From contig OX328125.1 of the NCBI GenBank assembly GCA_946811695.1, positions 49,755,998 through 49,819,997 of the forward strand: a stretch of 64,000 bases of DNA. Reading direction: 5' to 3'. The stretch is from Gonocerus acuteangulatus (lineage: Eukaryota > Arthropoda > Insecta > Hemiptera > Coreidae). The notes below the pieces were generated by a model that made no database searches, had not been told where the DNA came from, and was given only the letters and a program-made list of their open reading frames with translations. Positions 20,666-33,185 of the stretch are shown piece by piece. The stretch's first letter is position 1. Each line of letters starts with the position of its first letter. The translations under genes and the position numbers were made by a program.

Positions 20666-23600
20666 GAAACTCAATTAATTCAAAGGATTGAAGAAGTACC
20701 AGGATAAAGATTGGTAAAGTAGCAAATCTAAAATGGCGAATTCTTTAAACCAATCCTATATGCAAAGATAGGATTAAAGCTGACATTCCAATTTATATTT
20801 TTATTCTAGACCAATATAGTCCACGTCATATCTCCTTAGCATGTGCCCTCATTTTAATCAGAATTTGAGCATTGCGCTATTAGAGACTAACGGATCTTCT
20901 GGCCTGTTGGCATTTACTTTGATAAGAAGGAACCTATACTTTTACATTAATAAGAAGCAGCATACGCTTTTACTTTAATGGAAGCAAAATCTTTTGCAGT
21001 ATTAATGTTCGAGTCAATAATATTTTATAACCAAGTTTAAAAACAGTTATTTGCATTTGAGTAGGTAACTAAAAATTACTTCTTTCGTACGAAATCAACT
21101 TTAGGTAACGCTCCAAGTGGAATTCCTCCAAAGCCATAACAAAAACATCACACAGAGCTACTTATCCGAAGTTATGTAGGATACGATGTAGGCTTGGAAT
21201 GACGTAATAACCTTGGTTGTGACGTCAACGAAGTCCTATGTTTTACTTTCCTTATATCTCATTCGCATAGCACTTTATCTTTATATCGTTTTCACAGGTG
21301 GCCTTGGCCTTAAAAGAAGTGTAATTTCAAACCTCGAAACAGTCTGCTTATTTTTTATTTTAATTTATTTCTCTCGTTATTTTAATACATGCAAATTTAT
21401 GAGGAAGCTTTAAATATTCATATAATTCCTTTTTTGCATGTATTAACACATTCAAGTGAACAAGACTCATAAACAGTGTAATGTCAAATTTCTTTAAATA
21501 ATTCAAATGAATAAGACAAATAATTCAACATGCGCAGATTCAGCAATTCTAACATATTCTTGGCTTCTGGTAGATGTGTATGTAATGTCCAACTGGCAGA
21601 GAATGTATCATCTTAGCTTCTTACCAAATAATGCCAATCCCGGACGTGGTTTGAAAAGCTTAGAAAAGAAACTCAGCAATTCCATGTTCTGTTTTAGTCA
21701 AGATTCATTAGAATATCATCAAACTTGTTTTCACTAGGAGCCCAGTTTCCATTGGATTCCGGTATAAGCCCCCGCTTCTAATTGCCCGCGATTACTTAAT
21801 TTCTGTTTAGATATATCTGCCATTTGTTTCTAATGTATCATAGTCTTTAACCGTATTATGTATTTTAGGCCCTTAGAAGCATATTATCGATTCGGGACCG
21901 CTGCAAACATCAACAACACATACACAGATTTTTCTTGTCAATGGAATAATTTAATCGTTTATTCTGTAAATGCTGTGTATCAAGTTTAGTGGCTTAATAC
22001 ATACAAATCTTCAGAGTTCTTCAAGCGAAATGTTGTTTTAAATAGAGACGATCTGTTCTAGAGAACAATAGCACCACGGATTTCTCTGAGTTCGGAGGAG
22101 AGAAATCCTAAAATCCCTTTTCAGGTTTCTCCATGCTACAATTTGAAGTTAATAAAGAAATGTTCAGTGAATCCTTAGTTAGATCTGATATGGACCTACA
22201 GCGCTTTAATAACATACGATCGTTGCAAGACTTCCTAGAGAAAAGTTGATCATGAGGGTGCTTGAAGTTTCTTATCACAGGCATCACTTCGCAGCGGAAT
22301 GCTTCTTGAAGCAGCCGTCAGTAATTTGCCGTCTTCAGCCGGCGATTTGTTGAAGAAGCGAAGAATGTTGGACGTATGAGGGATGGTCCTTAAAGGGGCG
22401 CAGATCAATAATAACCAACGCGAACACCGCAGATTTCCTGGGGAGATCTTCAGATAACGATTTCTTTTCCCGCCTACGTGTAAATTATCTGCACCGTAAT
22501 TGGAATTAATAGCAAATCGCTATTCGTTCGTATTTTCAACTCATTTTGAGTGTTAGATGGTGAGAAAAGATGGAGCTTTAAGATGCAAGGTACAATTTTT
22601 GTTCTTATTTGAACAACCATTACATATTGTCCAAAGGAAAAAATGTCAGTCATGTAGGAGCTGCATAACTGAGCACAATCCTCATTAAGGTGGTTAGTTT
22701 ACACCACAATCCTGAAGAATGTGCTATAATATATGTTATTACAAATAAGTATAAATAGTTTTGGTCTTTGATTTTAAATTTTAAACGATGACTGAATTAT
22801 TATTTTTAATTTCATCTGCTTTGTTTTTGTTTTTTACAATTCATGTTCCTCATTAGTTCGGCAAGACATTCCGAGGTTCGATATAAAGAAGTAAAGCGAG
22901 GAAGGAAATCCCCACTTCCAAAGGAACTATTTAGTTTATTTTAAAAACACACATTTCTCTAAAGATGCGCACGATTTATGCCGAGAATCTTTTGAATATA
23001 GCAAAAACGGAGTAAGTAGTCCGGAGTAACCCCCCTCCCTCTACATTGGACCTATTTTGATGCTTAACGAATTCGTCCAATCATTTATTATGGTAATACT
23101 ATAAACGATGATAAGCGGAGAAAAAAAAACTGTTGCCGCTATTGTGGTAACAAAAATATATACATAGGTAAATGTCAAGCAGAGTATATTACTTGGAACA
23201 CCAAGATCATGGATACCCGAAACCGAAAAATATTTTTACTTCAATTCTAGATTAGATTATTTATTTTAGTATATGAGGGAGTAAACTCAAAATGACAGTC
23301 ACCAATAGCCTCTTAAAAGAATCCCGCTGCATTACTTTTCATTTTAATGTCTGTAAACACCCGTGGCCTTTTTTACTACATAATATAAATGGAGGACTAT
23401 TTTAAAAAGTCCATAGTTATTTAACATCAAATAAGTCAGCAAACTGCAATTTCTCGGTAATTTATAGAGATCAACACATGAAAAAGGATTCGAATTATCA
23501 ATTTTATCTCTATGTTTTGCAATATTATATTATTTATAGCATACAGAAATCTTCTCTCTAACCCATTTCCCAAGAGTTAATGAATCCATAAATTCATGTT

Positions 23601-24235
23601 ATTATAATACACATAAATTACAGAATATCTCCATTAATTTCTATTTTAAATTATACCTATTTGCTGTAGAAATGAGCAGTAACTAATAGTTAAAACAGGC
23701 TAAGAATCGTTACGGAAATGGCAAGCATGAATTATACTCTTGTTACCATTAGATATCTCCTTGCACGATGTTTTTACTACAACTTTTTTTTACTGTTCAA
23801 TAATATTTCTAAACACAACATTTAAACCACATATCCAGTATCCTATTTAAACGTTTTAACTAACCGATAATTTACGACAGACAGAAAAATACAAACTTTT
23901 AAACACATACATTATGACGATATGGTATACGATAAACAAATATTTGTTAGTAGAATAATTTTAAAAGGAGGAAACTGGCCTGAGTAAAAAGAAAATACAA
24001 CAATGTAAAAAATAATTAAAAAAAAGGATGAAGAATAAGAAGAAGATTTGATAGCATTTTCACAAAATCTAGTTTAATAGCTCACAACATTTTCAAAACA
24101 TTTTTTTTTTCTAATTGTTTAGTAACTTTAGATTGGTATTAGTTTTAGTATAATATAAGAAAGCATTGTTAGTGTTAGTATGAAGTAAAGTTGATGGCCC
24201 TAATCAAATATAGCGTAATCGCTAGTATATATTAA
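20666..24235. other. No gene recognised
   Basis: About 3.6 kb of A+T-rich sequence. Open frames of 60-76 residues (for example 21213-21413 and 21507-21737) lack domains. A degraded AGTCC-type end may be present near 22640 (catgtaggagctgcat). Confidence 0.45.
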
Positions 24236-24269
24236 AAAGAAAAAATAAACGATACATAAAAATAAATAA

Positions 24270-24308
<39 letters not shown>

Positions 24309-24432
24309 TACAAAAAAAAGAATAAACAAATGAAGAAGAAAACAAAATAAAAGAAAGAGAAAAAAAGAGAGAGAAGAAAAAGTATGAATGACTAACATGT
24401 CAAAAGTAAAAAAAAAAATTATAATACAAAAA

Positions 24433-24493
<61 letters not shown>

Positions 24494-24500
24494 ATGAATA
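24236..24500. repeat. A-rich and TA microsatellite cluster
   Basis: Two TA tracts (about 24272-24302 and 24437-24493) are separated by a purine-rich AAG/GA stretch. Confidence 0.85.
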
Positions 24501-24685
24501 TATACATTTGTATGTGTGTTTTCCTTTCTCTTTAAGAACATCTGAATCTGGTTGTTATATCTATGCAATAGTAATATTTTCCAAGCAAGATTCTAAGAAA
24601 TGCAATTTTAGAAACACAACTCTGTCTCAAACTCACAATACTTAAAACAAATCCTAACATTAAACTCGCACAATTTAATTATACT

Positions 24686-24745
24686 CTTAGGGCGGAGATG
24701 ACCAAGCAGTTTTCTGCCCTAAAACCACCAACCTAACCTAACCAA
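24686..24745. repeat. Hairpin-ended repeat tail with CCTAA pentamers
   Basis: ttagggcggagatgaccaag ... gccctaa can pair at its ends, then ccaccaacctaacctaacc follows. The hairpin shape resembles the retro-tail family at 9032-9108. The pentamers are too few to be telomeric. Confidence 0.3.
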
Positions 24746-26023
24746 AACATTTTCTGAAGGAGTGTACACGCATTGAGGTTGAACTCATGAATGAAACATT
24801 TCTTTAAATCATCATCGATCATTTCTAGCAGAAACCGGGAATGGCTCTAATAAAATCTATATCAATATATAAATACATATACAAATATATACATATGCTC
24901 TTATGAATGACCACTCGATAGAAATCACTGTTTCGGAGAATTGCTACGTCTTGAGGAAAATAGGCTGGATAAAGGAACAGGAGATACTCAACACAAATCA
25001 ATCTACCGTACTGCCAAATGAGAAAAACTAAAAATATGCAAAAAGGAAATAATAGCACTATAAAATATAACAATAAGTACACAAAATCTTTCAGGCAAAC
25101 GCATATTCACATAATATAGACAAAACTACAAATTAGCGTACAATATGGCAGACCTACTAGGGGATAGGAGAAAATATATAGGACAAATATTTGAACACTT
25201 GAAGAGGACCAACGTACTTAAAACATTATAATAGGAACTCTCTAACTAAATTGATGACAAAACAGACAATAAAAAACGCATCTATATTGCTCAATAAGGA
25301 AGGAATGGGCTGTTAATATATTGAGAAGATGTTACGTATACCATTAAAATAATTATTTAAAACTGTACTTAAATTTATTACATACTGGCCACTAACTTAC
25401 GGTCGACACACTAACAAGTACTAACAACAATAGACAAGCATACAAACAATTGTAACTGACATCTTAGACGTGTTTAGTTGAAACCAATTTTTTTTCTTTA
25501 TATCTTCAATATTTGCTAAAAGTTTAATCGCCCAGCAGCGTGAACTTATTAAATAAATAAACATAGACAATGTTAAAGCTTACAAGTTCTTGACGAGTTA
25601 TATTAATCCCTAGCAAAAGGTAGCCTACATGTTGGCAAAGTAATCGAAACATATAAAGACGATGGAATAAACAAAAATAATTAAAAAAACGTACAAGCTA
25701 CAAGCAGGATGCTTTTTTTTTTTGTTCTCATTTGTTAAGCAATCAGAATGTGTACTCCCTTAGCGTGGGAGTTCATGGACAAGTATGACGTTCGTACTCA
25801 GTGCCTGATTCCAGAATCAGTACGTTCGCATTCATCGGACCACCAAGGCCGGCAGAGTCGCTTTGTACTCGGAATAAACAAAGAGTTTTGGTCAGACAAT
25901 TCGTATTCAATGCTGACACAATGAAGTCATAAGTTTTTTGTCCGCTGTTAGCCTTGTCTGAAATGCCATACAATCTACGACCTATATTTAAAAACCCCGA
26001 TAACAGAATTTAAATTGTTCCTT

Positions 26024-26025
<2 letters not shown>
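24746..26025. other. No gene recognised
   Basis: A+T-rich. A G+C-richer island at about 25765-25980 contains no recognisable domain; its 66-residue minus-strand frame is unassigned. Confidence 0.4.

Positions 26026-26074
<49 letters not shown>
26026..26074. repeat. TA microsatellite
   Basis: Pure TA of about 44 bp. Confidence 0.9.
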
Positions 26075-26076
<2 letters not shown>

Positions 26077-26861
26077 TGTAGGAAATAGCATACTATTCAA
26101 AATCTAAACAAGTTATTTGCTTATGTATTTCTGTCATCGTACAATTATTACAATAAAAATGTTTATTATTTGCTAAATTTGTAATCCATAAGCCTAGTTT
26201 GCTCTGTAGCTAGTGGCAATTGGAAGACACACAAAACTTGGATCACCTTGGCTCGTTTACATAAGATATTTGTAAAGGAGACTTAAATCTGTAGATTGAA
26301 CCGTCTTTAAAAGGCGGCTAACTTACGAGGAAATAAATGTTACTTCCTAGGTAGAGCGAGGTCAGAATCACTAATGTAAGAAATGGAAATGTAGAAATAT
26401 TTAGGGGTATATCTATAAACATAATTTATGTCTTAATTACATTGCGACATAAATCTGGAAGAAATAATAACTAAAAAATATTATTAGAACATATTCGTAT
26501 GTTACTCTGTTGTTTGGCTCATTTCTAACAAAATTGTCTATGCCGTGATTTGAAAGTTTTAAAATAAGAACTCTTAAGATTATGAATATGAAACCACTAT
26601 ATAATATAAAGGATCACATAACTGTCAGTAAATTAATTATATACTTATATTACAATAAAATTATCTGGGTTCAGATAAATATTACACTTTGCCTTCTGTC
26701 TAAGTATTGGCTAAATTAACTAGGCATGCTGCAATAAGAAGCCAGATAGACTCATTGTAAAAGCAGCTGAGCGGAGAAGAGGATTTAGTTTATTAAATTA
26801 CAGCCTGTCAAGTTCATTTTTATAAAAAATAGATGTGTGAAAGAAGAAATGGTTAATGAAA
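26075..26861. other. No feature recognised
   Basis: A+T-rich, no usable open frame. Confidence 0.5.
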
Positions 26862-26907
26862 ATTTTATTTATAAAACTACATTGTATAAATAAAATGTGT
26901 CATATTT

Positions 26908-26951
26908 GTTGCCAACGTTTCTGCTTGAGATACAAGTCATCTTCAGGGCTA
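26908..26951 (-). ncRNA. Hammerhead-like motif, left arm
   Basis: On the minus strand: AGCC, CUGAAGA, a stem II hairpin (UGaCUUG ... CAAGCA), GAAA, CGUU, GGC. Both core strands are exact. Stem I closes with GCC/GGC directly at the core, and GUU is an allowed cleavage triplet. Stem III is minimal (one A-U pair around CG), as in the minimal hammerheads reported for Penelope-like elements. Confidence 0.55.
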
Positions 26952-27045
26952 TGGAGAAGACAGGGCTATGCAGAACAGCTCCGTACCTTGAAATTGACTT
27001 TGAATTGTAGTCTCCAAGGTACGGAGCTGTTCCCTCTCTTCTCAA

Positions 27046-27088
27046 TAGCCCTGAAGATGACTTGTACCTCAAGCAGAAACGTTGACAA
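27046..27088 (+). ncRNA. Hammerhead-like motif, right arm
   Basis: Plus-strand counterpart of the left-arm motif: CUGAAGA at 27051-27057 and GAAA at 27076-27079, with CGUU following. After the cleavage triplet it reads GAC rather than GGC, giving one mismatch in stem I, so it is probably weaker than the left-arm copy. Confidence 0.45.
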
Positions 27089-27126
27089 TAAATATGACAC
27101 ATTTTATATATACAATGTAGTTTTAT

Positions 27127-27820
27127 TTAACAAATGGCCGAACCCCGTTCATCTACACCTTTTTACTTGTAACGGTCTACTATCTCTTCACTATAAATAA
27201 GAAAATTGGTGAACTACTGAAGTTAACCTCCTTTTCCTCAAAATTAAATTCGATAAAATTTATAGTTTGTTAATTTACCATTGATATAAACACCCAAAAA
27301 AACATTCACTGAATATCGAAGAGTTATAAAACACTACGATTAACACGGACTGCAGCTCCTTAATGTTTATCCTTGAGTATTTAAACATTAATATTTTACC
27401 TTAAACTGAACGAAACCAATGCTTGTGAATTTCAAAGCACAGATTTCTTTAAATGAAGAGAAAACATCCAAATTTACGCCAAAAGCTTTCCTAAAACCTT
27501 TTTTGTTGGCTAAAATGCTCACACAAACAAAATAATCAATATACGAAAACACCAAAACCGAAACGAGAAATTAAAAACCATTGGATGAAAATCAATCGTG
27601 TGTAAATTTTAAACTCAATCCTTCGTCTTGTTGTTGCAATATTAGACTTCAACAATATCATCCTAGGCAAAGAGAAGGCAATTCGTTGGGTAATCAATGG
27701 CCTGTGCTAAAAGAGTAAAAATAGCAAAATCCAAAAGAAAATTCGGCAAACCCTGGGAAAACCACCAATTCGAAGTCCTTCATAGACCTACGAAATTTAG
27801 GCATGAAGACAATACGAAAG
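27127..27820. other. No feature recognised
   Basis: A+T-rich, no domain-bearing frame. Confidence 0.5.
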
Positions 27821-27825
27821 AATTA

Positions 27826-27955
27826 CAAACATTATAGTCCTCGGGTTTTGATCGTGTCATCATTTTCTTCACCAACACTTCACCAGTCATGCTGCAGGCA
27901 TCCTCAGTGCTACACCAGAGTGTCTCAAAACAAGAAGGCTATAATGTTTGTAATG
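27826..27955 (-). mobile_element. Decayed Penelope-like terminal fragment
   Basis: Bounded by an inverted repeat acaaacattatag (27826-27838) / ctataatgtttgt (27943-27955). The minus strand carries CUGAGGA (27901-27907), a weak hairpin around a GCAUGAC loop, then GGUGAAGUGUUGG, where GAAG stands in place of GAAA. This is what a mutated hammerhead of this class would look like. The evidence is suggestive only. Confidence 0.35.
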
Positions 27956-29460
27956 ACTTCGACCGTCGAAGTCCACGAGTTAAATACCAAAGAAAATGAG
28001 AAAGGTAATAGAAACTGCCTATGTTCATTGTAGAATAAATGAAAATATGTATACAATGAAGATCAGGTCATCACCAGTCCGTAGATGGTACGAAGACAAG
28101 AATGACAAACCTAAGTATATTATATTTGACTGTGTAGCATTAGAAAGCAGACGTTCCTATATTTTGTAAGTCTTGATGAGGACGAAAACAGGAGATCGAC
28201 GATTTTTGGGCAGTATTTGACCTTCCGCAGGAGCTTAAGGTAAGATCTGACCTTTTTAAGGTCTCGAACAACACGAAAATGCCCAATGTACGGGGAGGGT
28301 TTGAGTCAAGAGAAATCTACGTTTTTGATAGTTCTATTATATTGCCCACGTCAAATTGCCTAAAAAACGTAAGCCAATGAACGCTACGGTTTTAGATTCG
28401 CGAGAATTTAGCCAAAAAAGAGTGGTTCCAGTGGCATCTTCTGTAATTTAAAAAAACTTTACATTCCTACAAGGCAGACTGCAAACTGACAATTTTATAT
28501 ATGTATATATACACACATCATTATATATTTCATGAAACATATAAATATTTATAAAAACATAAAACCCCGCAAGACCGATTTTTCCCAGGGGCCTATGATA
28601 TAAGATTCTTCGAGATTCCTAGTCAGCACTTAAACAGCCTAAAATTTAAACAATTATGCGAAATAAAATAATAAGCTATAGCGTCATTGAAGTAGTAGCG
28701 AACCGAAGAGGACATAAGAACGACTATAAGTCGTAGTAAAGCTTACGGTAAATCAGGGGCTGAACTGATTGACTAAACATGACTGTTTGAATGTTATTCC
28801 GATGGAGAACCATAGAATCAGTAATCCTTCGGAGTTAGTCTTAGAAGAAAATCTAATTTCACTTTGAGTGAATGCACGCATTGTCCCTTAAAAGGCGGAA
28901 TGGTACATTAGTGGAATGGAGGAGTAGGAGATGGAAGATGACACTAAGGAGATTACGGGAGGCCAAGGAGGAGCTGATTAGCAAAGCAAAGCAGAAGGAA
29001 TATCCAAGCTGGCATCTTCTAGTCCTGTCAGCAAACCACTGTTCGTGTCTCCCTCTTTGTCATTAGCGTCCTCTTTACTCTTATCAGCATCACTGACCGC
29101 GTCTATTTTCTCAATGGTCAAGGTTTACGCACAACAACGGCAAGGATCCTTTTTCAAGATCATTGCTTTCCAAGTAATATGCCATTTTAACAGTTCAAGA
29201 GTTATCAGAGAATAAAGTTATTCAAGAGTTATTAGAGAATTCTAAATGAATGCCCATAGAGAGGGGGATACCATTTCTGAAATTTTACAAGGGCATGTCA
29301 GAAGGTCATAAAAAACTTAGCCAAGAAAAAAGAAATGATTTATTTATTTATTTATTTGATTTCAGAGCCCGCAACAGGGCGATTTGCTCTATAAACACCT
29401 AGGGTGCAAACAAATTAAAAGGTCTAAAAATCCAAATTTAGAATCATTAAAAAGAATGGC
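27956..29460. other. No gene recognised
   Basis: A 64-residue frame at 28872-29066 is rich in Lys/Arg/Glu but matches nothing known to me. Around 29360-29412 gagcccgcaacagggc is a short hairpin followed by acacctagggtg; the latter recurs near 29910, hinting at another retro-tail. Confidence 0.4.
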
Positions 29461-29465
29461 AAAAA

Positions 29466-30287
<822 letters not shown>

Positions 30288-30727
30288 TGAGTTAAGGTCG
30301 ATTCACACTATACGTACCGTCACCGGCAGGCCCCCGTCCAGCCGCCGACCTGCAAAATGTTCTTCAATGTATTTCCAATGAGGTAGTTCACACTAGAGCG
30401 TACCGTCACCGGCAGGCCCCCAGCAGGCCACCGGCTGACCAATCTTGCTACCGGCAGGCCACCGGCATTTGTTTTTATTGCATGTTATTATAGGTGTATA
30501 TTTTCATTAATTCATCAATAATTTAATTTTATAATCAGTTTTTGATAAAATTATAAAAGAGACAATGTATTTTTGTACCAAAGTTCATAAAATTTTGAAA
30601 TGTCGAATTAATTTTTTTTTTTTTTTTAACATTTCAATTTTGTTGTAAAAAAAAAATAATATTTCAATATTTCAGAAATGTTTTAAAAAAAATTATTTCA
30701 GAAAAGTTTGTCTTGAATTGTTGAAGA

Positions 30728-30762
<35 letters not shown>

Positions 30763-31290
30763 AACATTTCAAAAGGTCAGAAATGTTTTTGAATTTTTTA
30801 TTTATTTTAAAGTTGGAAAAAAAAAATGATTTCAGAAAATTTTGCGTCTCATACGCTCAAAAATGCTCCAGTATTGATGAAATTTGGTACAAAAATACAT
30901 TGTCTATTGTATTATTTTATCAAAAACTCATGATCAAATTATATTATTGATAAATAAATGTAAGAATACACATAACAGTAAGAAAAAAAAAAACTTTTAT
31001 AAGAAAGGTAAGAAAGCAATTCAAGGCGCCGACCGAGACCGGCACGTCAGAATATTCTCCCCGAGACGGCCAGCAAAGGAGGAATTCACACCATACGTAC
31101 CGTCTCCTACATACAGGCCACCGTCCAGCAGCCGACCGGCAAAATATTCTTCAATGTATTTCTAAAGAGGTAGTTCACACAGGAGCGGACCGTCAACGAC
31201 AGGGCACCAGCAGGCAACTAGTAGGATTCTCGGAAAGAACGTTCTGACATGTCGGTGCATGTCGGTGCCTGCACGGTGTGCGTGAATACT
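30288..31290. mobile_element. PIF/Harbinger-like nested MITE cluster
   Basis: The left end is ttaaggtcgattcacacta, then cgtaccgtcaccggcaggcc. The same end text recurs at about 30390 (ttcacactagagcgtaccgt), about 31080-31140 and about 31170. An inverted pair (30508-30600 against 30870-30960, sharing caatgtatttttgtacca) lies between. The matching opposite-strand end is at 61840-61900. A TAA/TTA flank and this type of terminus suit PIF/Harbinger-type MITEs, but superfamily assignment is inference. Several copies appear nested, so exact boundaries are unclear. A short TA tract lies at 30727-30754. Confidence 0.5.
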
Positions 31291-31367
31291 CTACCGGCAC
31301 ATTCAGTTCGGTTCTTACCTTTCTTAGAGAAGGTTCTTTTGTTACTGCATATTATTTTAAGTGAATA

Positions 31368-31503
31368 TTAGCGCGGTTCCTCCCTCCCCCATAGGGAGGA
31401 ACCCCGCTTATAAGGTTGATACAATGAAACAATCCGGAAGTGCCGACAAGAAAATTTCGCGTTTCAGAACCCCTAGAGACCGAAAATAACGGTGGTTCAA
31501 ATT

Positions 31504-31542
<39 letters not shown>

Positions 31543-31565
31543 ACATATATATATATATATGTATT

Positions 31566-31622
<57 letters not shown>

Positions 31623-32304
31623 CTGTTCGCTCATTTCTGGCTTCCCTGATGTTCCGATTTTGATGAAATTTGGTACAAAAATCAGTCGTTCAATTTGAAA
31701 GGTCAAGTTCGTTAACCAGCAAAATCCGCCAACTGGAAGATGGCGTTTGGGGCGAAATTCGCGCAGAAAAAATCGTAACGCTTACGTTTTTGAGTTCATA
31801 AGCTTGTAAGTACTCTTTTTATAGGCTTCTTGAGCTAGGAAAACGAATGAAACCATTTTCAAGGCGATAGCTTTAACCGTTTTCGATAAAATTGGAAAAA
31901 TAGTTTTTGAATACCGTTTTTGGTTTGGGTACTTAGAATCACGGGATTCAGTTGAAACATTATCTGCATGTTCTACTTTCATTAAAACTAATATGTTGAA
32001 AGTTATGTTACGTTTGGAGTTAAGGAAGGGTTAGAATAAAATATTTTATGAACAGACATGAAAAGTTTTGGGAACTTCGTATACTTTCATTAATATCTCG
32101 AACACGGTTGGGAAATCGTGGTAAGTGGATAGAAACTATTTGAAAGCTTACTAAATTCTCTACAAAAATGGTTCTAAAACTATTTTTGATTAGGTTATGT
32201 CAATCGGAGAAATAAGTGCTTAAAACTTCAAATACGTCTGTTTTGTTCTTATGAACGGGTTTTTGTCGTTCTTTTTGTCTCTTTCCCTTTGTTTTTTATT
32301 GCTT
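31368..32304 (+). repeat. Family A repeat, copy 4
   Basis: Starts with ttagcgcggttcctccct and its terminal hairpin, then gaaacaatccggaagtgccg, ggtggttcaaatttg, a TA microsatellite (31505-31617), tttgtctgttcgctc, tttggtacaaaaatc, and the core blocks. It runs directly into copy 5, which repeats the same order. Confidence 0.85.
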
Positions 32305-32462
32305 TTAGCGCGGTTCCTCCCTCCCCCATAGGGAGGAACCCCGCTTATAAGGTTGATACAATGAAACAATCCGGAAGTGCCGACTAGAAAATTTCGCGTT
32401 TCAGAACCCCTAGAAACCGAAAATAACGGTGGTTCAAATTTGTATATATATATATATGTATA

Positions 32463-32501
<39 letters not shown>

Positions 32502-33185
32502 CTGTTCGCTCTCTAGCTAGAAGACGAATGGTCCGATTTTGATGAAATTTGGTACAAAAATCTGGCGTCCAATTTGAAAGGTCAAGTTCGTTAACCAGCA
32601 AAATCCGCCCACTGGAAGATGGCGTTTGGGGCGAAATTCGCGCAAAAAAAATCGTAACGCTTACGTTTTTGAGTTCATAAGCTTGTAAGGACTCTTTTTA
32701 TATGCTTCATGGGCTAGGAAAACGAATGAAACCATTTTCAAGGCGATAGCTTTAACCGTTTTCGAGAAAATTGGAAAAATAGTTTTTGAATACCGTTTTT
32801 GGTTTGGGTACTTAGAATCACGGGATTCAGTTGAAACATTATCTGCATGTTCTTCTTTCATTAAAACTAATATGTTGAAAGTTATGTTACGTTTGGAGTT
32901 AAGGAAGGGTTAGAATAAAATATTTTATTAACAGACATGAAAAGTTTTGGGAACTTTGTATACTTTCATTAATATCTCGAACACGGTTGGGAAATCGTGG
33001 TAAGTAGATAGAAACTATTTGAAAGCTTACTAAATTTTCTACAAAAAAGATTCTAAAACTATTTTTGAGTAGGTTATGTCAATCGGAGAAATAAGTGCTT
33101 AAATCTTCAAATACGTCTGTTTTTTTCTTATGAACGGGTTTTTGTCGTTCTTTTTGTAATTTTTGTCTCTTTCCCTTGGTTTTTT
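32305..33185 (+). repeat. Family A repeat, copy 5 (tandem with copy 4)
   Basis: Same sequence order as copy 4 and about 935 bp downstream of it, differing by scattered substitutions and a shorter TA tract (32443-32498). The near identity of the pair, including unusual shared variants such as cgggattcagttgaaacatt, suggests local duplication. Confidence 0.85.

Larger units (their letters stand above)
26862..27126. mobile_element. Foldback of two Penelope-like ends
   Basis: The left arm (26862-26995) and right arm (27015-27126) are near-perfect reverse complements. Both contain ataaaactacattgtat-type text at the outer end, aaatgtgtcatattt, a hammerhead-like motif, agccctgaagatgac and, innermost, aacagctccgtaccttg. 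The loop is only about 24 bases (aattgactttgaattgtagt...). The arms differ at a few positions (atac/gtac, ggcaac/gacaat). Inverted Penelope ends are a known consequence of their retrotransposition. The open frames on both strands here are products of the palindrome. Confidence 0.7.

Noticed and set aside
24731..24745. aacctaacctaacc as insect telomere repeat
   Set aside because: Only about two to three CCTAA units inside a hairpin-tailed repeat; no array.
26856..27200. 114-residue protein and its antisense 77-residue mate
   Set aside because: Both are translations of the palindromic Penelope-like foldback; the mirrored sequences give it away.
28872..29066. 64-residue basic protein
   Set aside because: No recognisable motif, no related copy and no supporting context.
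31368..31410. Family A as a Helitron (hairpin followed by CTAA)
   Set aside because: The base after CTAA is A in four of five copies, not the T required by Helitron insertion between A and T; the opposite end does not start with TC.
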